DNA of 64,000 nt from Dryas octopetala (lineage: Eukaryota; Streptophyta; Magnoliopsida; Rosales; Rosaceae): the NCBI GenBank assembly GCA_963921425.1, contig OY992838.1, positions 7,750,001 to 7,814,000 on the forward strand, written 5' to 3'. How positions within the stretch are numbered: the stretch's first letter is position 1; each line of letters opens with the position of its first letter. Made by a program: the position numbers and the translations under genes. Positions 1 through 13,213 of the stretch are shown one piece after another. Under the pieces are notes generated by a model. The model worked only from the letters and a program-made list of their open reading frames with translations, was not told where the DNA came from and made no database searches.

Positions 1-2070
1 TTCTAAGTGGTTATCAGAATGATGGTGTAAATGAGAAAGCTGCAGGTGGTAGCACAAATGGGCGTTCTAATAAAAGAGCTGGTTCAGAGGTTCATCATAA
101 ACGTGGGAGCAACCATAGAGCTGAATCTATAGTAACAGATGAGAGCTACCAAAGGTTTCTAGATAATCTTCAGAATGATGGTGAAAATTTGGTATATACA
201 CCCAAAAATGGTAGACCAGTGGTATATGAGAAGGATGTGGAGAGTTCACCGGATGTAGAAATTCTAATGGAAGGGAACCCATGTGACAGATTCAAGGCTG
301 TATGCATCGTCTCTCCTTTCAGCTTTGGTTTATTTTTCTATTTTTTGCTATCACATGCATACAAAGGCATGCATACTTGGATCTGCATGCATGCATATAT
401 ATATATATATATAAATACATATAAATATATTCATGTGTGTGTGAGCTTTATTGGCTTGTGTTTTCTGAAATTTGTTTATTTCTGGCTGTGTCTACTGTTG
501 ATGCTTTGCAAATAAAAAGGTTGTGGATTTAGAGAGTGGGCAGTGCATTAAAAGTCCCGGTACAGGTCATTCCCAGTTTAGGATGGGGATTATGAAGGAT
601 CTTAAAAGGCCTTACGACCAAGAAGAATATGACAAGCTCTTGAAAGAAGTTTATTGCAGAAAGCCAAAGTTTAAAGATAGAGATCTCCGTAGTGTAACAA
701 AACAATGTATTGTGCAAGGGCAATTTGGAAAATCATATCTAGAGAAGCACACAGGTTAGTTTATAACTATATATATATATATATATGCCATTCATTCCTT
801 TTTAAGTTGTAAATTTATTTTTATGCATTGGTTTTCCCATGCTTGCAACTGTCAGTTTCTTTTCTTTTTTTTGGTACATATTAGGTACACTTCTCTATGA
901 AATATCTTCCATTTTGATAGCAGTCTAAAATCTTTCTTCTTTTTCTTAAAAAAAAAAAAATAGAGATATTAGTCTAATGTCTATAATCTGCTTTTATCAA
1001 ATTTTTAATTGTTGATGAGATGAACTTGTAATTTCTCACTGTGCACCAAAAAAAAAAAGCTTTTATAAACAAATTGTTGAAAATATCACTATCTTATGAT
1101 GGCCATTTTATTTTTCCATCTTTGCACTATTATTCTTTAGTGGGAATATTGGAATACCTGGCCAACCACCTGTTATGGGTATTAAGTCATTCAGAATTTT
1201 AAATAAAAAATGACTCCTTTGATGACTACAAATGATTTCTGGCTTTTTCATTATACTGGCTAGCTAGTTGTTTTGCCATTGTTTCTTTGAAGTTCATGTT
1301 TTACATGCTACTTTGTACAATTTACCAATTTTGCATCCTTTCAATTTGATTGTATTTTAGTTTAATTAATTTGTTTTCTAATATTGCAGGCCTGGCAATA
1401 AGGATTGATGAAGCTAAAGGCAATCACCCTAAAATTTTGAATCTCTTGCGGGGATTTTTTTACTGGTTGAAGGTACGTTCCTTCATATTTTTGTAGCATA
1501 TGTGGTTGGTACAAGTTTTATCTTGTTAGCTTGGTTCAGGTGTGACCTTGTTAGCTTATATATTGTTAATCAAACCATCCATTAGGAAAAGGATTAGTGA
1601 ACTTTGGCAGTTGCTAGTTAAAGTTCAATTCAGTGATGCACAGACTTCGTTGGGGTTGATTGCGATTTTTTCCCAATTTTCACACTTTCAATACCCATGT
1701 TGAAATAGACTTCTGTTTTTAAGGACTGGGGATCATATTTCATTTGTTATTGGTGCATTCATGCGCATGGTGTGTGCACACATGGACGTGTCTTTAACAT
1801 TATTGTTTCTATATTGGTGTATGATTTTGCATGTGTTACTTGGCATGTCAGGGTTTGTGTTGTGTGCATGTACATTTCTATGTATGTTATCCCCAGTGAT
1901 GATTGTTGCATTCATGTGTAATAGCATCTTCTGATTCGTATAATTGTTGTAAATTTTTTCAGAATGGGCCCCAGGAAGGAAGCTTCATGCCATGGAACGA
2001 CCCATCATGTTTGAATATGTTGCCGCCAGGTGATAAAGAAAAAAGGTGTAAACAGGGGTTTTTGCATTAA
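1..2070 (+). CDS. 3' part of an unidentified plant protein gene (partial)
   Basis: Four exons can be joined in frame: 1-299 (codons from base 3), 520-754, 1390-1472 and 1963-2070, ending in TAA. All introns are GT-AG. The visible 240 residues begin in a polar, low-complexity stretch and continue into a conserved-looking segment rich in charged and aromatic residues (for example KRPYDQEEYDKLLKEVYCRK, then GFFYWLK in exon 3). No catalytic motif, zinc finger or membrane segment is visible, and I do not recognise the family. The tail is short and ends KQGFLH. The gene runs off the left edge, so its N-terminal part is not seen. It is tail-to-tail with the NDH subunit gene, 364 bp apart. It is very likely real because four exons keep one frame; the function is unknown. 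Confidence 0.75.
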
Positions 2071-2264
2071 TCTTCATATTGCAATGGAAGCAAATCTGAT
2101 GGGTGCAGTTGTAGCAATTAGGTTGCATGGGGTAAGATATTAGTGTGAAGATTGTTCTCTTTTGTTGTGGTATTTTGTTTTTGTGCTGCTCAGTGTGAAG
2201 GCATCATACAGTGCAAGTAGGCTGTTTGTGGGGATTTTTGTACATAATGTGAAAAAATCATATT

Positions 2265-2323
<59 letters not shown>

Positions 2324-2434
2324 ACATGAGTACTAACCTGCAATGATTAATGAGAGATGGAAGGGAAGACATTATCATTTCACAACCTAAAATATACATC
2401 CTCTTTGTCCAGCCACTGTGTCTGTGTTGGAATC
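2071..2434. other. Convergent spacer between two gene ends
   Basis: This spacer separates the stop codons of two convergent genes and must contain both 3' UTRs. Apart from a long TC microsatellite (2268-2320), nothing else is recognisable. Confidence 0.6.
2268..2320. repeat. (CT)n microsatellite, about 26 units
   Basis: An uninterrupted CT/TC dinucleotide tract of 53 bp lies in the spacer between two convergent genes. It is likely length-polymorphic. Confidence 0.97.
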
Positions 2435-2936
2435 TTATGATTGTACATCCTGAGGTTGTTGGATGTCATTGTTATTGAACATAACGCGAGGCTTGCCCAT
2501 GCTGAAGTTAAGGACTCTTGCATCCATGTTGTATTTTATTTCCCCATCATATAGCAGCTTCCTTATGTAGTGCTCTATGTCCGAACCAATCAGACGCAGA
2601 GTGTATTCTGTCAATGGGGCACCCTGATTTTCAAACCAAATATAAATGTCTCAGCAAGCAACAACTCAAAATTTAAGAAGTTATAGGCAAGAAGGATACA
2701 ATTCACTTATGTTTCACAAACAATGGTTTTCAAAGTGGGGGAAAATTGTGTTAATATACAATTGTTGGTCTATTCCTAATAGTTTAAGCTTTTGGGTCTA
2801 ACGATTGGTTAACAAAGTATCATAACTCTAGTTGTAAGCGGTATGGACTTGAAAACCTTAAATCATCGTTCCCTACTTCTTTGTTGGTTTGCAAGATACG
2901 TGGTGTGGTTGTACCTATACCTATATGTTTCAATGC

Positions 2937-2979
<43 letters not shown>

Positions 2980-3745
2980 CATGTAGGATGAGGCTACACC
3001 TAAGAAAGGGTGTTCAGTTGATTGTTCAGTTGATACACTTTGTTGGTTTATTCTCTAGTAGTTTAAACATTTGGGTCCATTACTTATCTACCAAACTAAT
3101 TGTGAGAATTGTCTAATGGTTGAAATTGCTAAGCAAAAAAGGTGCAGCAAAATCGCAAATTTCAGCTTTGCTTTGCAAGATATGATATGGGTGTTTAGCC
3201 TAAAAAAAAATGAACAAAGAAGATAAAACATATATCAAAGGGAAGGGTTAAATGGTAGTACTGGACAAGTTTACCTCATAGTGATCCACAAGCTCCTGGA
3301 AATAAGAGTAGACCTTATTGCAAGTTTCAGAGGTCCACACAAACTCATTGGTGGGGTCAAGGATAATTGTGAGCTTATCCATCTGTGTCTGATCAAAAGC
3401 ACAGGTTACTGGGTCGATGTAGGCTGCATAAATTCTCACATGCCTTGTGACACTGCTAAGCCAGTCCCCTCCATATTCTCTGCCCATGTTCTTGCTCTTC
3501 ACATTCACTTGTGGCTCCACTGGCCTTGGTGTAACCCCTTGTGGCTTCACTTTCTCTTTCTTTGCTTCTTGTTCTTCCTGCACTTTCAGTTCCTGTGATT
3601 CTTGGACTTGACCTTCCTGCTGAGCTGATATGAAAAGCTGTCTTCTCTGTCTCAGTTTCTTTCTTCCTCCAACATAACCCAACATGGAGAACTTTGCTGA
3701 AGCCATGTAAGAGGAAGTTGCTGCCATGACTGAATGTAATAACAT
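2435..3745 (-). CDS. PNSB4: Photosynthetic NDH subunit of subcomplex B4 (NDF6-like)
   Basis: Two exons, 3275-3745 and 2435-2623, join in phase 0 to give 219 residues. The protein belongs by recall to the plant PnsB4/NDF6 family, a subunit of the chloroplast NADH dehydrogenase-like complex that supports cyclic electron flow around photosystem I. The sequence shows a Ser/Ala-rich, basic N-terminus (about 1-45) that fits a chloroplast transit peptide, then a Glu/Lys/Gln-rich linker (about 45-80). The conserved core starts at YGGDWLSSVTRHVRIYAAYI and includes CAFDQTQMDKLTIILDP; exon 2 carries DIEHYIRKLLYDGEIKYN and VLNFSMGKPRV. Start choice is uncertain: the first ATG (3745) and the seventh codon (3727) are both possible. 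The intron contains a second CT tract. The family call rests on recognising the core motifs from memory. Confidence 0.85.
2939..2978. repeat. (CT)n microsatellite in the PnsB4 intron
   Basis: A CT/TC tract of about 38 bp lies within the single intron of the NDF6-like gene. On the coding strand it reads as (AG)n. Confidence 0.95.
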
Positions 3746-4518
3746 AATGGCTTATGGACCAAACTCCTCAATCTTTTATGTAGTTTAAAGAATATTTGCT
3801 TTTAGGTACCAAATGTTTGGGAAATTGTGGTAAGGCCAATGGGCATTGATCCACGTATTTATGAGGATAAGGTTTCTTGTTTTATTAGACTGGGAGCTTC
3901 TTGTGTGTGGTGAAAAAAGAACAGAAAATTAGCAGTCATTAGTTGGACAATTCCTCTGATGCTCTCTTTACACAATGCATCTCTTAAATTGGGTTTCAAT
4001 AAGCTACTTCATTAGGACTGTAAGACATTAACATTTCATGGGCCTTGCACGGTTGCACCATTTATTTATCTTTTATCTTTTTGGGTATTTAACTTTAATT
4101 TTATCTATTATTATAAAGAAGCCTTCTAAACCTTGACATGCTATAATTATATACCATTTTAAACACTGTAAAGTCCATGCAACACTGATAATTCAAGCGA
4201 ATTTCAAACATGCTAAAATTATTTAATTTCCAAATTCTTGTAATGTTGATATACAATGTACAATGTAAAAAGAAAAAAGAAACCTATATCCCCTAAAAAA
4301 AAGAAACAAAGAAAAAAAGAAAAGAAAAGAAAAAATCTATAATAAGAGTGACGTACACAGCTCTCCCTGTGTGTGCTATACAAAGGAGGGCCTAATAATC
4401 ATTTTGCAGAAACATACTTGGGGAGAATATTTTACTCAACCACATCAACAATAAGCTAATTCCTACATAGCATACATAGCATACATAGCTCACATGCGCC
4501 CCTCTTGGGCTGCCAATG
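3746..4518. other. Spacer between the PnsB4 start and the SOP1-like stop
   Basis: This AT-rich spacer holds the promoter side of the NDH subunit gene and the 3' UTR of the CCCH gene. It contains A-rich runs near 4265-4335 and a small tandem repeat of about 9 bp (CATAGCATA type, three units) at 4464-4489. No coding potential is seen. Confidence 0.5.
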
Positions 4519-7500
4519 TCAAGAGATGTTCGTCTTCAGATTCCTATCCAATAATCGAACCGGTTTAATTAGCTCATCAAGATCATCCAATTCTAATTCT
4601 GAAGGATCACTGTCGTAAAATGTCGTTTGCTCACGCAGATCATTACTTTCTCCGGCCTCCTCATCACTAACATCAATGCTGATAAAATCAGCAATTCCAT
4701 CAACAACTATGTCATCACCATTTTGTGGACAGTGCTTTCCAGAAACTGTTCTGGGCTCAGAAACATTGATATCCTTGGAAACAAAGTAACGGCCCCAAGC
4801 ATTTTTTTGTTCTCTTGATCGTTTCCTTTTCTTTCCCTTTGTTCGTTTTCTGGGGTGGTGAAGCTTGCATTTGGGCCCTTGAGGACAGGTTCCAGTTGCT
4901 TCAAAAGTGGGGCAGACATAGCTGTGCTTCTTCCGGCACTGTGAGGCAGATACATACTCTAGTTTACTTACAACTTACTCCAACATTAGCTTATGCTTGT
5001 TTGCTCAGAGAGAGAGAGGATTAATCAAGCATTAAATAGAAATCTAACATAACCATCTCTAATATTGTTAAAGAAACCCTCATTCAATAGTAGTATTATA
5101 TTATAATAATCTATAACATTACAGTTTATGTTCATAATCTATAGTATTATTATGAACACATATGAAATGTCTAATATACCCGGGGTACACTACTCCCACT
5201 ATTTTAGTGTACTTCCAATCAGTTTTCTCTCTTACTCTTATCCTTCATCTCTCAACCCACCCGGCTCTCTTTGCAGGCACCCACCCTTGCCATTCTCACC
5301 CCTAACTCCCACCAATAGAGCACACATTGCATGTGCGCAGCCCCTCCTAGTAGTAGGTGATGAATAGGATTATCACATAAGGTGACAGTCATATACCCAA
5401 ATCTGTACAGCTATGAGTTGATCTACCCAGTCATTGATAGAAAACTAGAATGGTGCTGGAATTTGGATTTTAAGTAGTTTTTCCTATCATATATCCAAAT
5501 GAATGTTTAAAATTTGTTACATGTACATATACAAGTTAAACTAAGAGATTGGCCTAAATAGTTAATATGTAGCAAGTGAAAAAAAAAAAAAAAAAGACAA
5601 TCAGAGTTTTTATATTTAAGACAGTACCTCATTGCCATCGGCACAATAGCCCTTAAGAAATCCTTCACATGTAGATGCCTTTGGATTCACATTTACATGT
5701 CTGTAAGGGCAATTTTGATTGGTGCATAAACCTGCCAGGAAACCTGTCAGAATTCGGTATTTCCATTAATACCTTGAACAGAGGCACAATATTAGCAGAA
5801 AGCACCTTGCAAAAAGTAAGAACAGTCCGGCATTCTTTCTGGAATGACCTGCATGAAAATAAAATGATAATAATAAAAAGTAGTAACAATGGCAATTATT
5901 TAATAAATAATAATAGTAATAAATAAATAACAAATGGTAAACCTTATGAGTCAAATTGCAGTTGGGATTTGAACATAAACCATTCAGAAACTTTGTGCAG
6001 ACTGCAACTTTGGAGGGGTCATGAATATAGGGACATTTTCCATCATCCTTGTTGCACTTCCCAAATCTTGTAAAAAATTGACAGTACTTCCGCTTTTTTG
6101 CCAAACGCAGTCTTGCAGTGTGCAAACTCCATCGAACTCTTTCACTTGCCAAAATGCGAGTTCGTTTCTTTGGATCTCTAATAAGCTGATTACCATTGCC
6201 AATCCGCACATATCTGCCAATATGGGAATGCATTTATTTATACCCAACAACTTAAAAACTTAAGAGTGGAATTATAATTTGGACAACACCGTCAATTGAC
6301 AACATTCACATTTTCTTGTATTAATTGCAGTAATCTATCTAATATAATATATCTTTAAGGCATAAAATAAAAAGCAACTTACTCATCATTGCCAATCACC
6401 AATCTCCTTGGAACATACGATCTCTTGGCATCCTTTTCTGGATTGAGCACAGCAGAGCTAGATGATTCGTCATCTACACAGAACATGAGAAAAGATTATA
6501 TGACCAATTTGCCATTTAGATATATCAGGAGAAAGCGTGCATATGCTAAAATGGAGGGGGGAGGCTTCATTAAAGAAACCACTTTGAGGTCATCAATCAC
6601 CTTAGACATATTCCTCCAAAATTTCAATATATACCTAAATACAATTCAAACAAGGATACAAAACACACTGTATAGTGTGTAGGCAACTAGGCACGTGCTC
6701 ATAAACAGTATAATTAACATACTAAAAAAATGTCCAATATAGACATTGCTGTAGAAGTCAGCAGGCTGTAAAATTAGTCAAAAATCAGAGCACACAAGTA
6801 TCCTCTCTTCAGTCACTGTGTAACTAGATCTGACCATCTACTCGTAAGGGGAAAAGAAGATTGACAATTAAGAACATGCAGTGACCAGATCGAATGTCCA
6901 TAAAAACCCAAAAAAAAAAAAAAAAAAAACTGTAAATCAAGCTTCTTTATGTATGAAATGATAAATATAAAATATTAAAGATACGTTGACAATAACATAT
7001 CAATATGCAGAAAAATTAATCAAGAGCAGACCACCTGAAATTCTCTTAAGTGTCCGCCTTGAAGGATCCATTTTGTAACGAACAGAACCAATGCGGAATA
7101 TACGTTTTCCTGTCATATCATCAGATAATAATCAAGTAAAACATACTTTGTGAAACACACATTGAGGTCTACACCATATGCAACACAAGAAACAAAAACT
7201 GCTCATGCATATCATATGGCTCTACATGTTCACCAAACTGATTGACTTACCCAGTGAATTATTTCTAATTTTAGACCCAGAACTAATGCATGCAGTACCA
7301 TTGTGTTCTCTTTTCTTCTTCTCTACTGCAGCAACAGCACGTGTAGCTTCCTAGATAAAGTTCATAAAAATAATTAAGGTGGAGAGTGGAAAAATGCTGT
7401 TTTTGACTTGAAAACCATTACTTAAGAGACAAAGGGATAACTTTAAGGTAAAAATAATAGCCTGCCTGTTTGTACCATAGCCAACTAACCTCATTAGCTT

Positions 7501-10500
7501 TCTTTGAGCGGCTTTCAATGGATTTTGACCATTTTAAACTAGACCCACCAACACTTAATACCTTGTACTTTCTAAGTGAAAATCCATGGGTTGATTTAGT
7601 GTATACAGTATCCCGCATTCTTGACAGCAACAATTTTTTACTGAAAGAAAAGATGAAAATCTGATTTGCTCAAGCAACATACACAAATGTGATTAAATCT
7701 AATTGCGGGTTCAAAGCGAGAAAAAATCACACACCTGATTGTTGATAAGGAAATGTAATTGGAATTGGGAGCCTGACTTTGCATGAAACTCTTCCAGTAT
7801 CTTGCTCTTTTCCACGGAAACAGGTGAGGCAAAACCTTCTGATGGTCAAATGAAATACCATCATTGTTTGATGACTGGGTACCACGTGGTGTCCAGACCA
7901 AAGAGTTTTTCCTGGTTTTACTTGTCTTCGCAACAGCTGCAAATAGAAACCCCACTTGAATTTATCATGCCAACAAAAAACTAACAAATACCAATACATG
8001 AACATTTTCAGAGTCCTCCAAAGGTAGTAAGAGATTTAAACACTAAGGAGGGGCCATAAGAGAATATCAAACTTGTAAAATGACACCATCATTGATGAAA
8101 TAGGAAAATAACTCACATTGGCAAAGGTCGCATATAAGAGATAAATGCATTTAACAGAGGAAAAGGACAACATAGAGGAAAGAGAAAAACATTCCAATGC
8201 TTAACAGTTGGCAGAAATCAACAAATGAAAGTAATCAAAGCTACTTTTGCCCTGATGCAGAAAATCCATTTCAGAATTTTTGTTGATTCCCTCATCCATC
8301 AGTATAAAAGATAATATTGCTTAGATAAAACTTAATTGAACAAGTTCTAATAGCATACCCTTGTGTAATTGATTCTTGCTAAATGTTCTGCTGGGGACAA
8401 CCTTAAAAGCCCTTTGCACCTCTGAGTTTAAATGGCCATCGGGCACTGCCTGTTTGGCATGACTTTCCAAAGAAGTCCTAATTAGCTGATTTTTGCGCCT
8501 CTTGTAGTAGCCATCAAAGGATGATGATTGGATCTTATCAGCATTGTGTATAGAAAGGTCACAAGGATTTGGAGTTGCAACCAACTGATTTAATTTGCGC
8601 TTTACATATACAATCTGCTTCATATCTGACAGTGCCAAATTTCCATCATGTGGTTCAGTTTCCAAATTGTTTATCTGACCACTATGATTTTCCTGAGTTT
8701 CAGAAGTCGTTGATGAGTCCTTGACAAATCTTTTTTCATCTTTACTTTCTAAAGAATTCATCGGACCTGATGTAGTTTCACAGTAACCACTAAGAGAAGG
8801 CTCAACCAATGGGGATGATGTATAAACCACCGAAGAGAGGGCAGAAGAAGTAGATAATTTGGCTCCATTGGGTAGTGGGGGTGTGGGCCTATCAAAAGGA
8901 GCATTCATTCCTCCTGTTCCCACGAGACTCGAAGGGTTTTTAACATCAACCCTACTGTCAGATCCTGCATTCTTCTTCAATCCATCTATACCTGAACAGT
9001 TCAACTGATACACAGATGAACCAAAACCATGAGAGCTTTGTGGTACAGCAGCAACTGGAGCAGGTTTTCTAACAAGGCTGTTACCTTTACGCACATATGA
9101 ATTACTCGGAAATTTTCCACTTTTGTGTGGCAACTGCTTTTGGGGAGGAACAGTACTTGAGAATGGCATACTTGCAGGAATGGGAGATGAAGATGAATTA
9201 GAGTTTCGATGCCAAGTCCGAGGCTTAGCAATATGAGTTGAAGAACCAGTCTTCTTTGAGGTAGTAAAGACAGAAAATGAACGACCTGGCACAGTCCTAC
9301 TAGTAGCTTGACCCAGCTGGTTCTTCAACCCAGATTCAGCGCTTATGAGATTCACACCATGAGTTGTCTTTTTGGAATCTTGCAATGGCAAAGCTACAGT
9401 CTTCCCCATGACTGATTGGTCCCCTTCAGTTACATGATCTGGTCTTAAATTAGTATTGGAACACTCTGAAAATAAATTTCTAGAAGACGCACTGGAACCA
9501 CCTTCAACCACAGACTGCACATCTAATTTCTGGTCATCTCCACAAGCTTTTCCATCAGAAATTTTCATAACTGATGGATTACAAGTCAGCAGGTGCATGT
9601 CAGGGACATCAGTTGAAGTTTCTGGAGAGCCTGTATCTGATAGTGTATCAGGCACAGAATCCATCCCTTCATCATGAGAGTTAGTAGTAAATACTTCATT
9701 GCCATTAGCAGAAAACAGCAGACAACTTGACACAAAGGGCAATGTATCCTTCACAGAGAGATAATCTGATTCCATATGTGCAGAGGAAAATTTATTACCT
9801 AAATCTGGAGGCTGTTCTGAAGGAATTTTGCATAGAGCAGTATCACCACGTATCATTTCTTGCTCGTTTGTTGCACATACATCAAAATTTTCTTCATGAC
9901 TATGTTCTATATTCATAACGTCAAGTTGATGATTATTTACGACCACAACTCGAGTACCATCCTCTTTCTGGTCATTTCTCGATTGTGCTGGACAGAGGAA
10001 CAGTGTATCTGGAATTACTGACTCTTCATAAATTGAACAACAGTCAATACCTTGGTGCTCATTAGTAAAGGCATCCTTAGCTGCAGCTACAGCCTCAGAT
10101 GATACTCCTGCCAAATTATCCTCAAGAAATACAGTGTTTCCCTCTTGTGAAGGCATTAAATTAGCAGTAAAACCTATGGTAGAAGCAGCAACTCCGTCCT
10201 CTTGTTGTGTTGGATCATCATTAGATGTTAAGGATGCTTCTGTATAAAATGTAGATTTATCTGCAGGCCCTTCATTGGTTTGAGATGTAGTCAATACCAA
10301 ATGAGAGGCAGATACTTTTCTCCTCTTTATATACTTTGGTGAAGTCTCATTGTGATCACAGTTAACACCACTTCTAGCTGAAAACTTAGCCTCACAAAAT
10401 CCATCGACTGAGCTGTTCCCATGCAGAACACTGACCCCACCATTACCAGGTTGTGAGCCAATATCTAACTTTTCATCACCAGAAACAGAAACTTCTGCAT

Positions 10501-13213
10501 GACTAGGATCCTTCAGGGATGAACTTACTGTTGTATCCACAGCATTTTGGTGGGTAGAAACATTTACAGACTCTACATGAGTGTCGGACATTGTTGAAAT
10601 GTCTGAGTGAGTCTTCATTTTTCTCTTCTTTTTAATCTTAGGTGTAACACTCTTACTATCTCCAACTGATTTTGTAATATTTGGAGATCTTTCTGTGGCA
10701 CAAATTTCAAATAATCTAGAGGCACCATCTGGAGATGGTTGCTTGCCAATTAGATCAACATTCCCACCATTGGAAACAGTAATATTATAATCATAATTAT
10801 TACAAACTTTGTCAGAATTCCAGGTGGTACCTCTATCATAATTGGAGCAGACAGCTACAGTCTCCCCTGAACTTGGCAAACCAACTGTCACGCTGCTTTC
10901 TACTGAAGATATAGCCTTTGGGAGTTCTTCCACAAAACCATTTTGAAGTGATGTGGGGAACTGATATCTACAAGGTTGCTCATTGGTGGCATCCACAGTG
11001 CCAATGTCATGAACTATGATTTCCTGATGAGACAATTTTATACCACTGTCAATATCCAAGGTGGTTTCTGAACCATGGCCAGAACCATTTACATTCACAA
11101 CAATGTCCTCATGCATCTTAATTTTCTCTGAATTTAAGGAACCAGAATTGACATAGCCTTTTACAGAAGACATGGGCTCTGATGATTCTTTTCTTATGAC
11201 ATTATCAAGCAATAAACAGTCTCCACTCTGACAAATTTGTTTGCTGACATCTACAACACCGCCAATTTCAGGACAAGTAGCTAGCCTAAGTGATTCAGTT
11301 ACATTGTTAAAATTTGAAGTCATGATCAAGCCTTCGACAGAGATATCTACATTCAGAGGACCCTGATCAATATTAATTTCCTCATGACTTGAAGAACCCA
11401 AATCTGAAGTTGACTCATTCCCAGTACTCTTACTACAAGAGTTGACAGCAGTGCGATATTCATCTGATACTATCTTCAGTGGAGAGCCTTCTACATTGTT
11501 ATTTACAGGCAACACATGCACATCCCTTGGACAGGGGTCAGAAAAAGAAGAGGCTTCACCCTTGTCAGTCCCAAGGGCTGCAGTTGGACTATGAATAACA
11601 CTATCTGCTGCCACAGGTTCACCAATCTTATTTTTCCGCCGTGAATGAGGGTTTATGACCTTTTTCACTACTTTCTTCACCACCTTCTTCTTCTTAGCAA
11701 CCTTGACAGAAGATATTCGACCAGAACTAACATTATTACCATCTTTCTGTAAAACCTTACCCTTTGAAACCCTTTCCACTTCACTCTTTCCACACAAATC
11801 ATCAGTCACATTAGAACAAGGCTGTGAAATGATACCACACTTACTCTCAATACCAGAAGTAGTAACTTCATCTTCCAACTGTCGTGGGTCCTTGCCAGGA
11901 TTGGATGTCTTATTCTCAACAAATACAGGGCTATCCAAATTCACAGCCTCCTCATTGAGTTTAGTGGGCTGTGAATTTGAACAATCCCTGTCAGACCCTG
12001 AATCTTTCTTAAAGTTCCTATTTCTAACCGTCTTGGCCACTAGCGAATTGGACTTAAAAGAAACATCAAGCTCCAAAGGGCTCCCACCTCTCTCTTCTTC
12101 ATCCATCCCATGACCTGAATACTCATAGTGTTCTTCTTTCCCCTTGATGGAGCCAGAGCTTGAATTATCAAAATAAGCAGAGTAATTCCGGTGACTGGGT
12201 TTTGCAGTTTGAAGTCTGAGCAAAGCACTCTTCTTCTGTATTTGCTTCCTCCTATTACTGCTACTACTATTACTTCTTCCTGATTCCGAACCATAATATT
12301 CGCGCTTCCCGGAAACAATCCGAGCCCCATCACCCTCATCAATCTCAAACGGATCATACAAATCTCTACTACCCTGTCTATCATTACCCCATCTCTGATT
12401 CTCATACACCTCGTCTCTCCTACCACTCCTTATCAACTCATCATACCGGCCATCATAACCGCCCGAATTCGAATTCAAATTCTTCGAATTCGAATTCGAA
12501 TTCTGGTTAGACACAAACCCCAATTCATGATACGACGCATCGGAATTGGATTCTACATGAGCGCGACGCCGATAACTGTCGTCGACTCGTTGATCCCAAA
12601 GCAGTTGTTCTTTGTACTCGGCTCTAAACCTAGCACTAGTACTCTCTGAATGCGAATCGAGCATAAACTGGGGTTTATGCAATTCACGCTCGAAATCGAT
12701 CGGCGGATAAGACCTCGGAGGGTCTTGGACCCAAGAATCGGGACCCGATTCGAGATAGGGGCGGTCGAATTGGGGCAACCGATGATGACGTGGACGCTCG
12801 GCGGCGTTGAGGGTTGCTCGGTGCGAAACCCGAGGGGAGAGGGCGGCGAAATCGTGAAGGGAGTGGTGGAAGGTTCTGGAAAGTTCGGATTCGATTGGTC
12901 GGTGGTGGGGGGAGAAGGTTAATTGGGGCTGGGTGGATTTGTAGGGATGTTGCGGAGGTGGTGGTGGTGGTGGGGCGGCTTGGACAGGGTGGTAGGACGG
13001 TGGCAGTGGGGGCGGAGGAGGCAGTGGCTGGTGGAGTTGTGGGGGTTGTTGGGGTTGAGGAGGAGGCTGTGAAACGTGGTGGTGGTAATTGTGGTGGTGG
13101 CGGTGAGGGTAGTTTGGGAAATTGGGGGGGTCGGAGGGGTAGGGATGGGAAGAGGGAGGGTGCACGGGAGCGTACCTGGGGTGGTGGTGGTGAAGGTACT
13201 GAGGGAGGTCCAT
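4519..13213 (-). CDS. SOP1: Five-finger CCCH zinc-finger protein, SOP1/ZC3H3-like
   Basis: Ten exons join in frame (8359-13213, 7735-7936, 7490-7640, 7251-7350, 7035-7109, 6383-6473, 5943-6213, 5806-5848, 5628-5731, 4519-4938) to give 2103 residues. The N-terminus is His/Pro/Gln-rich, followed by about 1500 residues of low-complexity Ser/Asn/acidic sequence with basic Lys/Val clusters, all in one 4.86-kb exon. The conserved C-terminal part contains VRWSLHTARLRLAKKRKYC and five CCCH fingers: C1869-C1878-C1885-H1889, C1897-C1905-C1910-H1914, C1924-C1932-C1937-H1941, C1951-C1959-C1965-H1969 and C1973-C1982-C1988-H1992. A basic KR-rich patch and an acidic tail follow. The finger array matches animal ZC3H3 and Arabidopsis SOP1 (At1g21580), reported to act with the HEN2/nuclear exosome in removing aberrant nuclear RNAs. 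The neighbouring kinase gene is also its Arabidopsis neighbour, which supports orthology. Confidence 0.9.

Noticed and set aside
5128..5367. 79-residue ORF between SOP1-like exons
   Set aside because: It lies wholly in an intron of the SOP1-like gene on the opposite strand and has no motif.
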